A stretch of 64,000 nt of DNA from Metallosphaera sedula DSM 5348 (GTDB lineage Archaea; Thermoproteota; Thermoprotei_A; Sulfolobales; Sulfolobaceae): contig NC_009440.1 in the NCBI RefSeq assembly GCF_000016605.1, positions 992,001 to 1,056,000 on the forward strand, read 5' to 3'. Made by a program: the position numbers and the translations under genes. Below, in pieces: positions 37,592 through 45,900 of this stretch (within the stretch, counting starts at the first letter, position 1; each line of letters starts with the position of its first letter). Below the pieces are notes generated by a model, which had not been told where the DNA came from, searched no databases, and saw nothing but the letters and a program-made list of their open reading frames with translations.

Positions 37592-38827
37592 ATGATATAC
37601 AGGGTAATTCCCTCGAGGCCAGTGACAGTGATAGAGAGCTTACCGAACAAAAGTGTATCCTCTGACGATCCGAGCAGTTTCCTTGTGGTTGATCAGGAGG
37701 ATAATCCCCTGGACTCTTATTGGGACGGAAAGAGACTCTACGTCGTTCCTAAGGAGAACACCACTGCTATTTACCTCATAGAGGCCTCACCTGGTTCCAC
37801 GGAGTTCAAGGGATCCAACCCGCCCATGACGGAGAGACCCTCATCACCCGGTATTCCACGGGAAGTTGGGGTTGATAGGTTGAGGTTCTCCAACTTCAAG
37901 GGGATCGCTGAGGGTGAGCTTGATCTTAGGGACGTGGCGATCATATTAGGAGGAAATAACGCAGGCAAAACAACCGTCCTGGAGGCCATCTACCTGCTCC
38001 TTAATCCCGACATAAGGGAGGCGTTCAACGTCCTTCCATATCTTCGTCAGGTCGATGAATTGAGTGTAAAGGCTGGCATTAACGAGATCCAGAATTGGGT
38101 AAACCTGTTCCGATACTATCAGAGGGGAAATTTTAGGATTGAGTCTGGATCGAATTTCGTGGAAGGTCGTTACGATAACCAGAGAATTCTCCTGAAGCAT
38201 CCGGATTATGAGGCTGGCATGACTCCTGGTGAAGGATTTAGCATCATGAAGGGAGTTTCCCCCGAGTCTAGAATTGAAACCTTGTTATTCAGTCCAAGAC
38301 TTGCATACGTTTATTTCTCGAGAATAGCTCAAAATTGGGAGGAAATATCCAATCTAACCGAAGCCGTAAACTCTATTCTCGACGAGTTGAATGAAATTAG
38401 CAATGAAAAGTATCAATTTATCACCTTCGAGCCCTTCAGAGGTATTCAGACGCTGTACCTAGTGAAGGATGATAAGAAGAGAGTTAGGATTGCTGATGTA
38501 GGTGAGGGGTTCAAGATATATGTAATCCTGAGGCTAATGTTTGAGTATTATAAGCCAAGGGTTCTCCTATGGGATGATATAGAGAGTCACATGAATCCCT
38601 TCACCCTAGCCTCGATTTCAGGTTGGCTCTATAGGATATCCAAGACAAGGCAGATCCTTGTGTCTACCCATAGTCTCGAGGCTGCGAAGATCGTGATGAA
38701 CGCCACAGGAAAGGACAGTATAATAGTGGATGTTATCGATGGTAAAATGACATACAGGAGACTTTCCCTCTCTGAGTTAGAGAGATATGAGGATTTGGGA
38801 GTTGATCCCAGGACCCTGAGGGTTTAA
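37592..38827 (+). CDS. AAA15/OLD-like ABC-type ATPase
   Basis: A 411-residue protein. Residues 1-90 form a beta-rich N-terminal part of unknown kind. From about residue 94 there is a RecF/SMC-like head: VDRLRFSNFKGI, Walker A GGNNAGKTT (about 119-127), a helical insert (about 140-280), DVGEGFKIYVILRL in the signature position, Walker B VLLWDDIESHMNP (about 322-334) and the STHS switch. This is the architecture of AAA15/OLD-type ATPases that partner with Toprim or other effectors in defence systems. It is followed after 2 bp by its likely partner. TATTTATTGTTG upstream is the promoter. Confidence 0.8.
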   Translation: MIYRVIPSRPVTVIESLPNKSVSSDDPSSFLVVDQEDNPLDSYWDGKRLYVVPKENTTAIYLIEASPGSTEFKGSNPPMTERPSSPGIPREVGVDRLRFSNFKGIAEGELDLRDVAIILGGNNAGKTTVLEAIYLLLNPDIREAFNVLPYLRQVDELSVKAGINEIQNWVNLFRYYQRGNFRIESGSNFVEGRYDNQRILLKHPDYEAGMTPGEGFSIMKGVSPESRIETLLFSPRLAYVYFSRIAQNWEEISNLTEAVNSILDELNEISNEKYQFITFEPFRGIQTLYLVKDDKKRVRIADVGEGFKIYVILRLMFEYYKPRVLLWDDIESHMNPFTLASISGWLYRISKTRQILVSTHSLEAAKIVMNATGKDSIIVDVIDGKMTYRRLSLSELERYEDLGVDPRTLRV

Positions 38828-38829
38828 CG

Positions 38830-39567
38830 ATGAATATAGTGATCAGAGCTTCTCATCTGTTTTCTAGGGCGAGGATAACGATAGAGATCCTTCGTGACTT
38901 AAGCAAGGTCGATCAGTCCCTCAAGGTAAATATCCCCAGCTTAATGGCAGGTGGGAAGGCTGATAGGGGTCTATTAATCCTTAATGGTAGGTTGGACCTC
39001 GAGATCATATTGGCCGTTCTATCATCGGCAGGGCTTAACAGCGAGAATCCCTTGGATATTTTGCAACCTAAGGCTATGAGAGGGCTAATCAACTGGAGAA
39101 AAGCAATCAAAGAGGTCTCACAACTTGGGCATAGAGTATACGGGGTCATAGGAGATATAGATAGCGAGGAAAATATTGAGAGAATTTTTGACAACAATCA
39201 GAGTTACCTTCAATCCCCTTACGAGTTTACGGATCCTGATAGGAAGATATTTCTAGCATTTAATGGTGTACCCAGTGATAAAAGATTCAGTCAATTTGAA
39301 ATGGAACAGAACATAATTAGATGTTTTGAAAGAGTTCCCAAGTATGCCCCTGTCGTCAAGGAGCTTCTGAGATCCGGACCAGTGGACCCAAAGATAGCTC
39401 TGAGGAACTTTCAGGAAAAGTATGAGCGTGACGGTAACCTAAAGCAGAAGGTTGGAGGAAGACCATTAGAACTTCATCAAGCTTTAATGTACTTCATCGT
39501 GAAAAACCAGGAGTGCAGAAGCGAATTCCAACATCTATATGATCTAGTGAAGAAAGTGATAGCCTAA
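38830..39567 (+). CDS. Putative Toprim-like partner of the ATPase
   Basis: A 245-residue soluble protein starting 2 bp after the ATPase gene, so the two are co-translated. Residues 49-68 (LILNGRLDLEIILAVLSSAG) look like the first Toprim motif with Asn in place of the usual Glu, and VYGVIGDIDSEENI (103-116) gives a D-x-D. The C-terminal half is helical and basic. The gene order resembles ATPase-Toprim pairs such as AriA-AriB (PARIS) and split OLD systems. The fold assignment is my inference; it could also be a non-catalytic relative. Confidence 0.5.
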   Translation: MNIVIRASHLFSRARITIEILRDLSKVDQSLKVNIPSLMAGGKADRGLLILNGRLDLEIILAVLSSAGLNSENPLDILQPKAMRGLINWRKAIKEVSQLGHRVYGVIGDIDSEENIERIFDNNQSYLQSPYEFTDPDRKIFLAFNGVPSDKRFSQFEMEQNIIRCFERVPKYAPVVKELLRSGPVDPKIALRNFQEKYERDGNLKQKVGGRPLELHQALMYFIVKNQECRSEFQHLYDLVKKVIA

Positions 39568-39824
39568 ACTTGTCCGTTAACCCTTCTCGGTATAGTAAGA
39601 TGCAATCTAATTGGAGTGTGAATTTTATCAAAGATGTAAAATCTAATCCACAGGCCGTGATGAGATTTAGTACACGAAACATGTATAAAAATCAATTCCA
39701 CGTTGTTGAACCATACCATACTAGTAATTCTCGAGGCATTTCTATTTAGGCCAGCTTCTCATGCTCCTCTTAAAGGAACCGTCAAAAATGAAATAGTAAC
39801 CCGAAAACTCCTCGATTAGTGATC

Positions 39825-40754
39825 TCATCTCACTTTCCTGAGATTGATCGTGAGCGTATCATTAACTACCCTCTTTGAGACCATTTCCGCTACCCCAGGC
39901 AAGTTCACCCTAATCTCCTTTCCCCTTACCTCTATCACGAGCTCGTCTCGCTCAACTCTGGCGTTCACCTCATCCTCCCTTGCGTCACTGAGCTCCATCA
40001 CTACAAGAATGACGTCTCCGTTCACAATTACCTCAGGCTCACCTGAGGCAGAGATCGGCTTCCCAAGGTTAAACCTCCTCACTACTCCCTCCAGTAATGA
40101 ATGTAGGGTGCTCACTTCGAGGAGTAACTCGTTGAGCCTGTCCCCAAGCTCGTTGTATCTCACCATTACTTTCACTAACCCTTCAACAGTGTCCATCAGG
40201 TCCTGAACAACCGGAGTCAGCCTAGATTTCAGATCCTCTAGTCTTCTAATCTCCAACTCTGGATCTATCGAGGAGGGGTCCTTCTCCATCATTTCCACAA
40301 CCCTGATAACCTCCTGGTACTCCTGATTTAGAAGGCCGGCCTCCTTCACAACCTGCATGGACTTGTCCCTAAGTTTCTCAGTTTCCGCAGACAAGGTTCT
40401 ACTCATCTCCCTAAGCCTCTTGAACTTGTCCCATAGCCCATTGGCCTTTAACTTGATGTTAGCCATGTCAAGGAGAAGGTTTCTCACATCGTCGCGGAAC
40501 TCCCTTGTCACGTTTCCCGGTAACTCGCGTAGGTCCTCTATTGCCCTCCCTATTTCATCCATGTAATACCCGTTAATCCCCGCCAACTTCTCGATCTGTT
40601 CTAGGGTCTTGGTCACCCTCTCAAGGACTTCATCTAGGTCCTCCATGACGCGTCTGCTCAGGGATATGGCCTTAGTCATCTCCTTGTGCTTTCCAAACAA
40701 ATACACGATTAACAGCAACATCCTCCTTTCGTCGTCATCCGTCCATTGGGACAT
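39825..40754 (-). CDS. Coiled-coil protein with C-terminal alpha-crystallin-like domain
   Basis: A 309-residue protein. Residues 1-235 are almost all amphipathic helix (VMEDLDEVLERVTKTLEQIEKL..., LNQEYQEVIRVVEMMEK, LGDRLNELLLEVSTLHSLLEG), predicted to form a long coiled coil. The last 70 residues have the strand pattern of an Hsp20 domain (VILVVMELSDAREDEVNARVERDELVIEVRGKEIRVNLPG...NDTLTINLRK). It could be a chaperone-type scaffold. No family name is known to me. It stands alone with its own promoter. Confidence 0.6.
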   Translation of the reverse strand: MSQWTDDDERRMLLLIVYLFGKHKEMTKAISLSRRVMEDLDEVLERVTKTLEQIEKLAGINGYYMDEIGRAIEDLRELPGNVTREFRDDVRNLLLDMANIKLKANGLWDKFKRLREMSRTLSAETEKLRDKSMQVVKEAGLLNQEYQEVIRVVEMMEKDPSSIDPELEIRRLEDLKSRLTPVVQDLMDTVEGLVKVMVRYNELGDRLNELLLEVSTLHSLLEGVVRRFNLGKPISASGEPEVIVNGDVILVVMELSDAREDEVNARVERDELVIEVRGKEIRVNLPGVAEMVSKRVVNDTLTINLRKVR

Positions 40755-41073
40755 GATTTATTTTAACCTTGAGAAGATATAAACCTGACCTCGAGGACAT
40801 GAAGGGTTGGGGTGTAGTAGTATTCTCGCGGTCTTTCCCCGCGTGAAGATGGCTCATCACTCCTCACGGGTCTTCCAGGGTGGAGAAGATTTTGGTAACT
40901 CCAGGTTAAAGTCAGGTTTCGAGTGTCCTCTCCATCTAACTCGTCAAAGATGTCAGGGAAAGTAAATACTCTTCCTCTAGGCATTGTCAACCGTCCAACC
41001 CATACCAAACACGTGAGAGGTTCATAGCTACACACGTTCAATCGCTTGATCTGTGAGGAATAGTTTTATGTAT
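40755..41073. other. Intergenic region between divergent genes
   Basis: About 320 bp. A 92-codon minus-strand frame (40763-41041) covers it but has an unusual residue mix and no start signal, so I do not call it. AGTTTTATGTATC at about 41062-41074 is the TATA region of the next gene. Confidence 0.4.
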
Positions 41074-41105
41074 CTAGTCTCATAAGACTAGTCTCATGAG
41101 ACTAG
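41074..41105. promoter_or_regulatory. Overlapping palindromes covering the start of the ATPase gene
   Basis: CTAGTCT (41074-41080) and AGACTAG (41085-41091) form one inverted repeat. CTAGTCTCATGAGACTAG (41088-41105) is a perfect 18 bp palindrome that shares the middle half-site. The ATG of the ATPase gene (41096) lies at its centre, and the TATA-like element is directly upstream, so a bound protein would block initiation. This is a strong candidate for a repressor site. Confidence 0.65.
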
Positions 41106-42280
41106 TACTACAGAGAAAGGAGTGCGAAGAGCTCAAGCGGGTAGATTACTGGATATTGCTTTTCGGGAGAAGGAAAACTGGGAAGACGACGCTAATCAAG
41201 AACTGTGCCAAATACGATTATTTCGTCACAATAGCCAATGAATCTGAAGGTCTGCTCGAGGACGGTGAGAGGATAGGAATCCCAGAGCTGTTGAGGGAAA
41301 TTCGCTCAGAGGTGAGAAGGGGTGGTAGGGTGGTCATTGACGAGTTTCAGAGATTACCAGAGAGGTTCTACGCGGACATCTCCACTCTCGACAGGACGGG
41401 AGGGCTAGTCCTAGCCGGCTCGAGTTACGGGGTTCTCAACAAGGTCTTTGACAGTAATTCCCCACTTCTCGGCCTTGTGACCCCAAGAGAGATTCCCATC
41501 CTGAGGTATGAGGAGGTCTTGTCCCAGGTTGGGGACCCAGTTCTCTCAACTCTCTTCAGGGATCCGTGGGTTATCCCCTTCGTGAACTCCTACGGGGAAT
41601 TCCTGGATAGGATAAGGGAGTTCTCCCTCATCTCCAAGGGGTTAGTTGGCGAAATATTCAAGGAGGAGGAGAGAAGCCTGACCGAGCTGTACTATCAGTC
41701 CCTCCTGAAGGTGGCTGAGGGCGTGTGGAAGACCTCGGATCTAGCGGGTATCCTCCAGGTTAAGGGAGGAGAGGCCACCGTTTCCTCCCTGATGAACCGG
41801 TTAAGTAAGATGGGCTTAGTGAGGAAGATCAGAACCCTGGGGAAAGAACTGTATTACAGGCACGTCTCCCCAGTGATCTCGTTGGCGTTTTACGCTGAGT
41901 CAAAATATCTAGTCAGTGACAGAGACGTCAAAATCCCAGAGTTGCCCATTGGCCTCGAGGTTCAGTTCTCAGTGGGCGAGATGATCAGCGAGTACTATGG
42001 CGGAGACTTCGTTTACTCCCCTAGGGAAGACATCGACGTGATTGTCATGAAGGGGAGGAGAAGGTTGATTGCCTTTGAGGTCAAGATGGGCGAGATAAGT
42101 GAGTCAGAGGCAAGGGAGGCGGTGAGGAGGATGGGTAGGGTCGCGGAGAGGGTGGGGCTGATAAGCTTGAGGGAGAGACCCCCCGAGATCGGTGACGTCT
42201 CCTTGGGGCCTACGGAGCTTCTTGAGATGTCCAGGGAGTTGGTGGCGGGGAAAAGGGTCCCAGGTCCTGAGGTGGATTGA
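41096..42280 (+). CDS. Archaeal ATPase with C-terminal PDDEXK-like domain
   Basis: A 394-residue protein: Walker A LFGRRKTGKTTLIKN (about 22-36), Walker B VVIDEFQRLP (about 80-89), a sensor-like GGLVLAGSS, a winged helix (GVWKTSDLAGILQVKGGEATVSSLMNRLSKMGLVRKI) and a C-terminal nuclease-like segment DIDVIVMKGRRRLIAFEVKMG with D...ExK. This is the archaeal ATPase PF01637/DUF234 layout. Such proteins are often linked to mobile or stress loci and their function is unknown. It may control its own start through the palindromes at 41074-41105. Confidence 0.8.
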   Translation: MRLVLQRKECEELKRVDYWILLFGRRKTGKTTLIKNCAKYDYFVTIANESEGLLEDGERIGIPELLREIRSEVRRGGRVVIDEFQRLPERFYADISTLDRTGGLVLAGSSYGVLNKVFDSNSPLLGLVTPREIPILRYEEVLSQVGDPVLSTLFRDPWVIPFVNSYGEFLDRIREFSLISKGLVGEIFKEEERSLTELYYQSLLKVAEGVWKTSDLAGILQVKGGEATVSSLMNRLSKMGLVRKIRTLGKELYYRHVSPVISLAFYAESKYLVSDRDVKIPELPIGLEVQFSVGEMISEYYGGDFVYSPREDIDVIVMKGRRRLIAFEVKMGEISESEAREAVRRMGRVAERVGLISLRERPPEIGDVSLGPTELLEMSRELVAGKRVPGPEVD

Positions 42281-42425
42281 CGGGGCGGGGACAGGACAGG
42301 GGATCCGCTGGTTAGCCCCAATATCACCGTTACCCAGGTTTGACTCCGCTCACATCATAACCTCGAGCGAGATTCCAGAGATTCACTAGTTCCCAAGTCT
42401 CCTCTTCCTGGTCCTAGACTTCAGC

Positions 42426-42896
42426 TCACAGGAAGTATTCCAGATCAAGGTAGAGCATGGCGAGATAAAGCAAGATCCAGGTTATGGGTATTACGTAACT
42501 GTAAATTACTTGATTCTTGACTCCCCTGCTCACGAGGAGAGATCCGAAACCCGACACCGTGTGAAGCGTGAACAGCAGACCCAGGGGGATGACCAGAGCC
42601 AGGTGAAGTTCTAGGGAGAGGCCCCTGGTTAGGATCCCGAAGGTCAGATTGGAGATCACAGTGGACGTGGAGGGACCTGAGCCGAAGCCCGTCACTCCCT
42701 CGAGGATCGAGAGGATCAAGAGAGCCAGCGAGGTGTTTCTCCTGAACCCGGGGGAGTAGATTGAGTCCTTCGTGAACGGATTGAATGCCCTTGACGAGAA
42801 GGCAGAGAGGACAATGACAGCTAGGGTCGCGTAGGGATACAGGGCAGAGAAAAAGGAGAGAGCAGAAGCCAGCAGGAGAACCTTACTTCTTTGCAT
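42426..42896 (-). CDS. Small membrane protein, possible cytochrome b partner of the Mo oxidoreductase
   Basis: A 156-residue protein with about five hydrophobic helices. Two His residues, in LELHLALVIPLG and LLFTLHTVSGFG, lie 14 positions apart in one helix region, as in bis-His heme b proteins. It overlaps the 3' end of the Mo oxidoreductase gene by 14 bp, in the position where MsrQ-type partners of MsrP/YedY are found. It may anchor or re-reduce that enzyme. Heme binding is inferred. Confidence 0.5.
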   Translation of the reverse strand: MQRSKVLLLASALSFFSALYPYATLAVIVLSAFSSRAFNPFTKDSIYSPGFRRNTSLALLILSILEGVTGFGSGPSTSTVISNLTFGILTRGLSLELHLALVIPLGLLFTLHTVSGFGSLLVSRGVKNQVIYSYVIPITWILLYLAMLYLDLEYFL

Positions 42897-43506
42897 CGTC
42901 AGGATACCCCAGCGACTCCCAGTAACCTAGGACATTCCTTGAGGTGAAGTGTAACCTCGTGAGCCACTTCACGTAGGTGTAACCCCACCACCCAGGGACC
43001 GCAAGCCTCACAGGGAAGCCGTGATTCACGGGAAGATTCTGCCCGTCAACCGCGTAAACGACCAGGACGTCCTTCATCGCCTTCTCAAGGGGTAAGTCAG
43101 CGACGTAGCCGTCGGCACCGTACGCGAGGATCTTTATCACGGAGGATGAAGGGTTGACCTTCTCTATCAGGTAGCTCATGGGAACGCCCCTCCACACCAC
43201 ATTCGCGCTTAACAGGGAGGGTAGGGAGACACACTGAATCGTGTCCTGAACCTCCTGGTAGGGCATCTGAAGGATGTCCTGGTAAGTCAGCTGGAGAGGG
43301 TTCTGTACCTCTCCGTCGACCGTGAGGACGTAACTGGAGATGGAGAGGGAGGGAGTATAGTTGCTGTATTGGACCACATACCAGCTGGAGAAGGAGGTGA
43401 GGCCGTGGGACCCACTCTGAAGGTTTAGCCCCAACCTCCCGAGGACCAGGATTGACGAGGTTATGACGAGGGCCTTGAGGAAATCTCTCCTTCTCTTTAG
43501 ATCCAT
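42883..43506 (-). CDS. Molybdopterin oxidoreductase, sulfite oxidase/MsrP (YedY) family
   Basis: A 207-residue enzyme from ATG 43506 (the frame opens 15 codons earlier). It begins with a twin-arginine type signal, KRRRDFLKALVITSSILVLG, for export of the folded protein. The Mo-ligand Cys is in DTIQCVSLPS, followed by WRGVPMSYLIE, GADGYVADLPLEKAM and NHGFPVRLAVPGWWGYTYVKW, all typical of the family. It probably reduces sulfoxides or another S/N-oxide, or oxidises sulfite, outside the membrane. It is paired with the membrane protein gene at 42426. Confidence 0.85.
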   Translation of the reverse strand: MDLKRRRDFLKALVITSSILVLGRLGLNLQSGSHGLTSFSSWYVVQYSNYTPSLSISSYVLTVDGEVQNPLQLTYQDILQMPYQEVQDTIQCVSLPSLLSANVVWRGVPMSYLIEKVNPSSSVIKILAYGADGYVADLPLEKAMKDVLVVYAVDGQNLPVNHGFPVRLAVPGWWGYTYVKWLTRLHFTSRNVLGYWESLGYPDDAKK

Positions 43507-43796
43507 AAGTATCACTGGACTGTGGTTATTATCTATTTTTTCCCAAATCATGACCAGGGAGCTATTCCTAGAGACATATCCTATTTTCAGTCTAGCGAAA
43601 TCAATTTCTAGGGAGGGTAGTTTGAAGACTGTAGTTACTCGACGGGGGTTAGTAACGAGTTGAACGAAATCTCTGGGGAGATCATGTGGGGCAGTTCACC
43701 CTCCTCTCGAAGACACATTAACGCGCCCATCTCTGGACCTAAAATTTTGAAGAAGACGGGTCTCTATGTTTAGTCTTTCCATGACAAGCTAGCAAG

Positions 43797-45266
43797 TTAT
43801 TTTAGTACAATTTCCACAACTCTCCTCTTCCCTCCCTTTTCCATTAGCCAATCCACACCATCTGCTAAATGGTCAGTCTCGAACGTCTCAAATCCATAAG
43901 CCTCAGCGACTTTTAGGGGTTGTGTCCTTGGATTGAAGAAGTTAGCTTGATAATCAGCTCTCCCCCTCAACGATTCATACCCATGGTTGTTAAGTATCAT
44001 TATTCTCATTTCTAGGTCATAGTAGGATGCGGTCCAAAGTGTCTGTGGAGAAAAGTGGAAACTTCCATCTCCTATGAGAGTGACAGCCTTACCTCCGGCA
44101 GTAACGTAGCCCAGTGATGCAGGTAGAGCCCAACCCAGGAATCCAGATCTATTGGAGAAGAAGAGATGTTTCCTAATCCCAATTACTTTCTTAACTACCT
44201 CCTTATGGGACGGAGTCTCTTCAAATATGGCGTGTCCGTTTAGCTTTGAAACCAGGTACTCCATTAGCTCCGTGACCTTATTTTTGTTATCCGGCTTGAG
44301 ATCGTGAGAACCGACTTTTTCCCTTACCTTAGGGAGAAGGTGTCTCAGGAAGTCCTTTGGATTACAGAGGACGGTTCTCCAAATCCTCTTGGATTTCTCC
44401 TCTGGGTCCATGGTAATCTGAAGTATGTTGAACCTGAACTCTTGGTCCATGTACAACACGTTGTGAAGGGTACCTCCGAGGAGGAGGACTAGATCGTATT
44501 GACCAAGAATCCTGTTTATCCCACTGGCACTTCTTGGTAATATAACGTCGATCTTTGAACCTGGAGACCGGGAGAAGTGGGGTTCTGTGAAGATAGGTGA
44601 ACCCACCTTTCTTGCCAACTCCACAACTTCCTCGTGAGCATCCACTATGTCCAATTCGTATCCTGCAACTACTGCAACTTTATTGACTGCATTGATCTCC
44701 TCGGCTACCATCTCTACGTCTAGGAGATTGCAGGGACAGTTCCATTCAACTCTTCCAGAGATGTAACTCTCCGTGTTCCCTATCTCCTCCTCCATGATGT
44801 CATATGGTAGCCCGAGGATAACCGGTCCGGGCGGAAGAGAAACAGCCGTTTTGATTCCCCTAATCAAGGCTTTACTAACTTCCTCCTTCCTTCTCACCTC
44901 TATCACATCCTTTGCATATGGAACGGTCCTTAGATCTACGGAAAGTATGGGCTCATCCAACAACTGGGTAGAAGACTGTTGCCCCACCGTGATGAGAAGG
45001 GGAGTTCTGTCAAGTCTTGCCGAATAAACGTAACCCAAGGAATTCATTAACCCAGGAGCTGCATGCGTGTTGGTTACCCCTACCTTACCTGTCATGAGAG
45101 AGTAACCACTGGCCATACCTATGGCTGGGCCATCGTGGAGGGCTAGGAAATATCGAAATTCGCTCGGTAGATACTTGAGAAAGGAAATCTCCGTGGTTCC
45201 TGGGTTCCCGTACACGGTTGTGGTAGAACTTGACAGGGTTTTGAATATTGATTCTGCTACATTCAT
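43797..45266 (-). CDS. TPP-dependent decarboxylase, benzoylformate decarboxylase-like
   Basis: A 489-residue ThDP enzyme: N-terminal PYR domain (VYGNPGTTEISFL, HAAPGLMNSLGYVYSA), central domain, and C-terminal PP domain with the ThDP-Mg motif GDGSFHFSPQTLW...MILNN (about 396-425). The overall pattern is closest to benzoylformate and related 2-oxoacid decarboxylases. The Glu that activates ThDP is replaced by Asp45 in ALHDGPAIGMASGYS. It lies 63 bp after sdhB with a GGTGAT Shine-Dalgarno, so it is the last gene of the fum-sdh operon. Substrates such as phenylglyoxylate or sulfopyruvate are possible. Confidence 0.75.
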   Translation of the reverse strand: MNVAESIFKTLSSSTTTVYGNPGTTEISFLKYLPSEFRYFLALHDGPAIGMASGYSLMTGKVGVTNTHAAPGLMNSLGYVYSARLDRTPLLITVGQQSSTQLLDEPILSVDLRTVPYAKDVIEVRRKEEVSKALIRGIKTAVSLPPGPVILGLPYDIMEEEIGNTESYISGRVEWNCPCNLLDVEMVAEEINAVNKVAVVAGYELDIVDAHEEVVELARKVGSPIFTEPHFSRSPGSKIDVILPRSASGINRILGQYDLVLLLGGTLHNVLYMDQEFRFNILQITMDPEEKSKRIWRTVLCNPKDFLRHLLPKVREKVGSHDLKPDNKNKVTELMEYLVSKLNGHAIFEETPSHKEVVKKVIGIRKHLFFSNRSGFLGWALPASLGYVTAGGKAVTLIGDGSFHFSPQTLWTASYYDLEMRIMILNNHGYESLRGRADYQANFFNPRTQPLKVAEAYGFETFETDHLADGVDWLMEKGGKRRVVEIVLK

Positions 45267-45796
45267 TTTATCACCTTAAACAGGATGTTTTGCCATGAAA
45301 AGCTGTGACCGACAAGACCTCGAAAATACTCACGGTTTACCACCTCTAAGAAGAGACGATTTAACAAGTTGTATGGCGAGGGAGGGATCAACACCCTTGG
45401 GACAAACGAAGGAACACGAACCTGCAACTCTACATGACCACACTCCCTCTGGCGTGTCTAACTTTAGAACTCTCTGGGGATTCCTATCCCTTGAGTCTGC
45501 AGAGTAGCGGTAGGCCACGTTTATTGCAGCAGGTCCCGGGAACTTCTCGTTTGTCGCAACGATGGGGCAGGCAGAATAACATAGGCCGCATTGTATGCAG
45601 TAGTTGAACTGTAGGTATCTCTTAACCTGATTGTCAGTCTGGGTATATGCCCTTGTGGGCCTCTCCTGCTCCTCATCTCCAATTAGATGGGGAGTTACAG
45701 ACCTGTACTTCTGGAAGAACGGGATAAGATCGGGGACTAGACCTCTTATGGTTGGTAAGTTTCTAAGGGGTTCAACCATTATTTTCTCCGTTTGTC

Positions 45797-45900
45797 CCTA
45801 CACTTTCATTTCACTCATTTTATCTTCAATCATGATCAAGTGTAGGGACTTAGCCCTCAACCACCTGCCAGCCTTAACGACAGGTGGGTCATGGGACTCC
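45797..45900 (-). ncRNA. Possible omega (reRNA) guide region at the right end of the IS607 element
   Basis: In TnpB systems the guide RNA is made from the 3' end of tnpB and reads out into the flank. Here the end of tnpB has a 7 bp stem, CCACCTG (45861-45867) and CAGGTGG (45881-45887), close to the element edge. The guide would be the adjoining sdhB sequence GACAAACGGAGAAAATAATG. The RNA itself is inferred. Confidence 0.35.

Noticed and set aside
40763-41041. 92-codon minus-strand frame
   Set aside because: The residue composition is unlike the neighbours, there is no start signal, and it resembles nothing I know.
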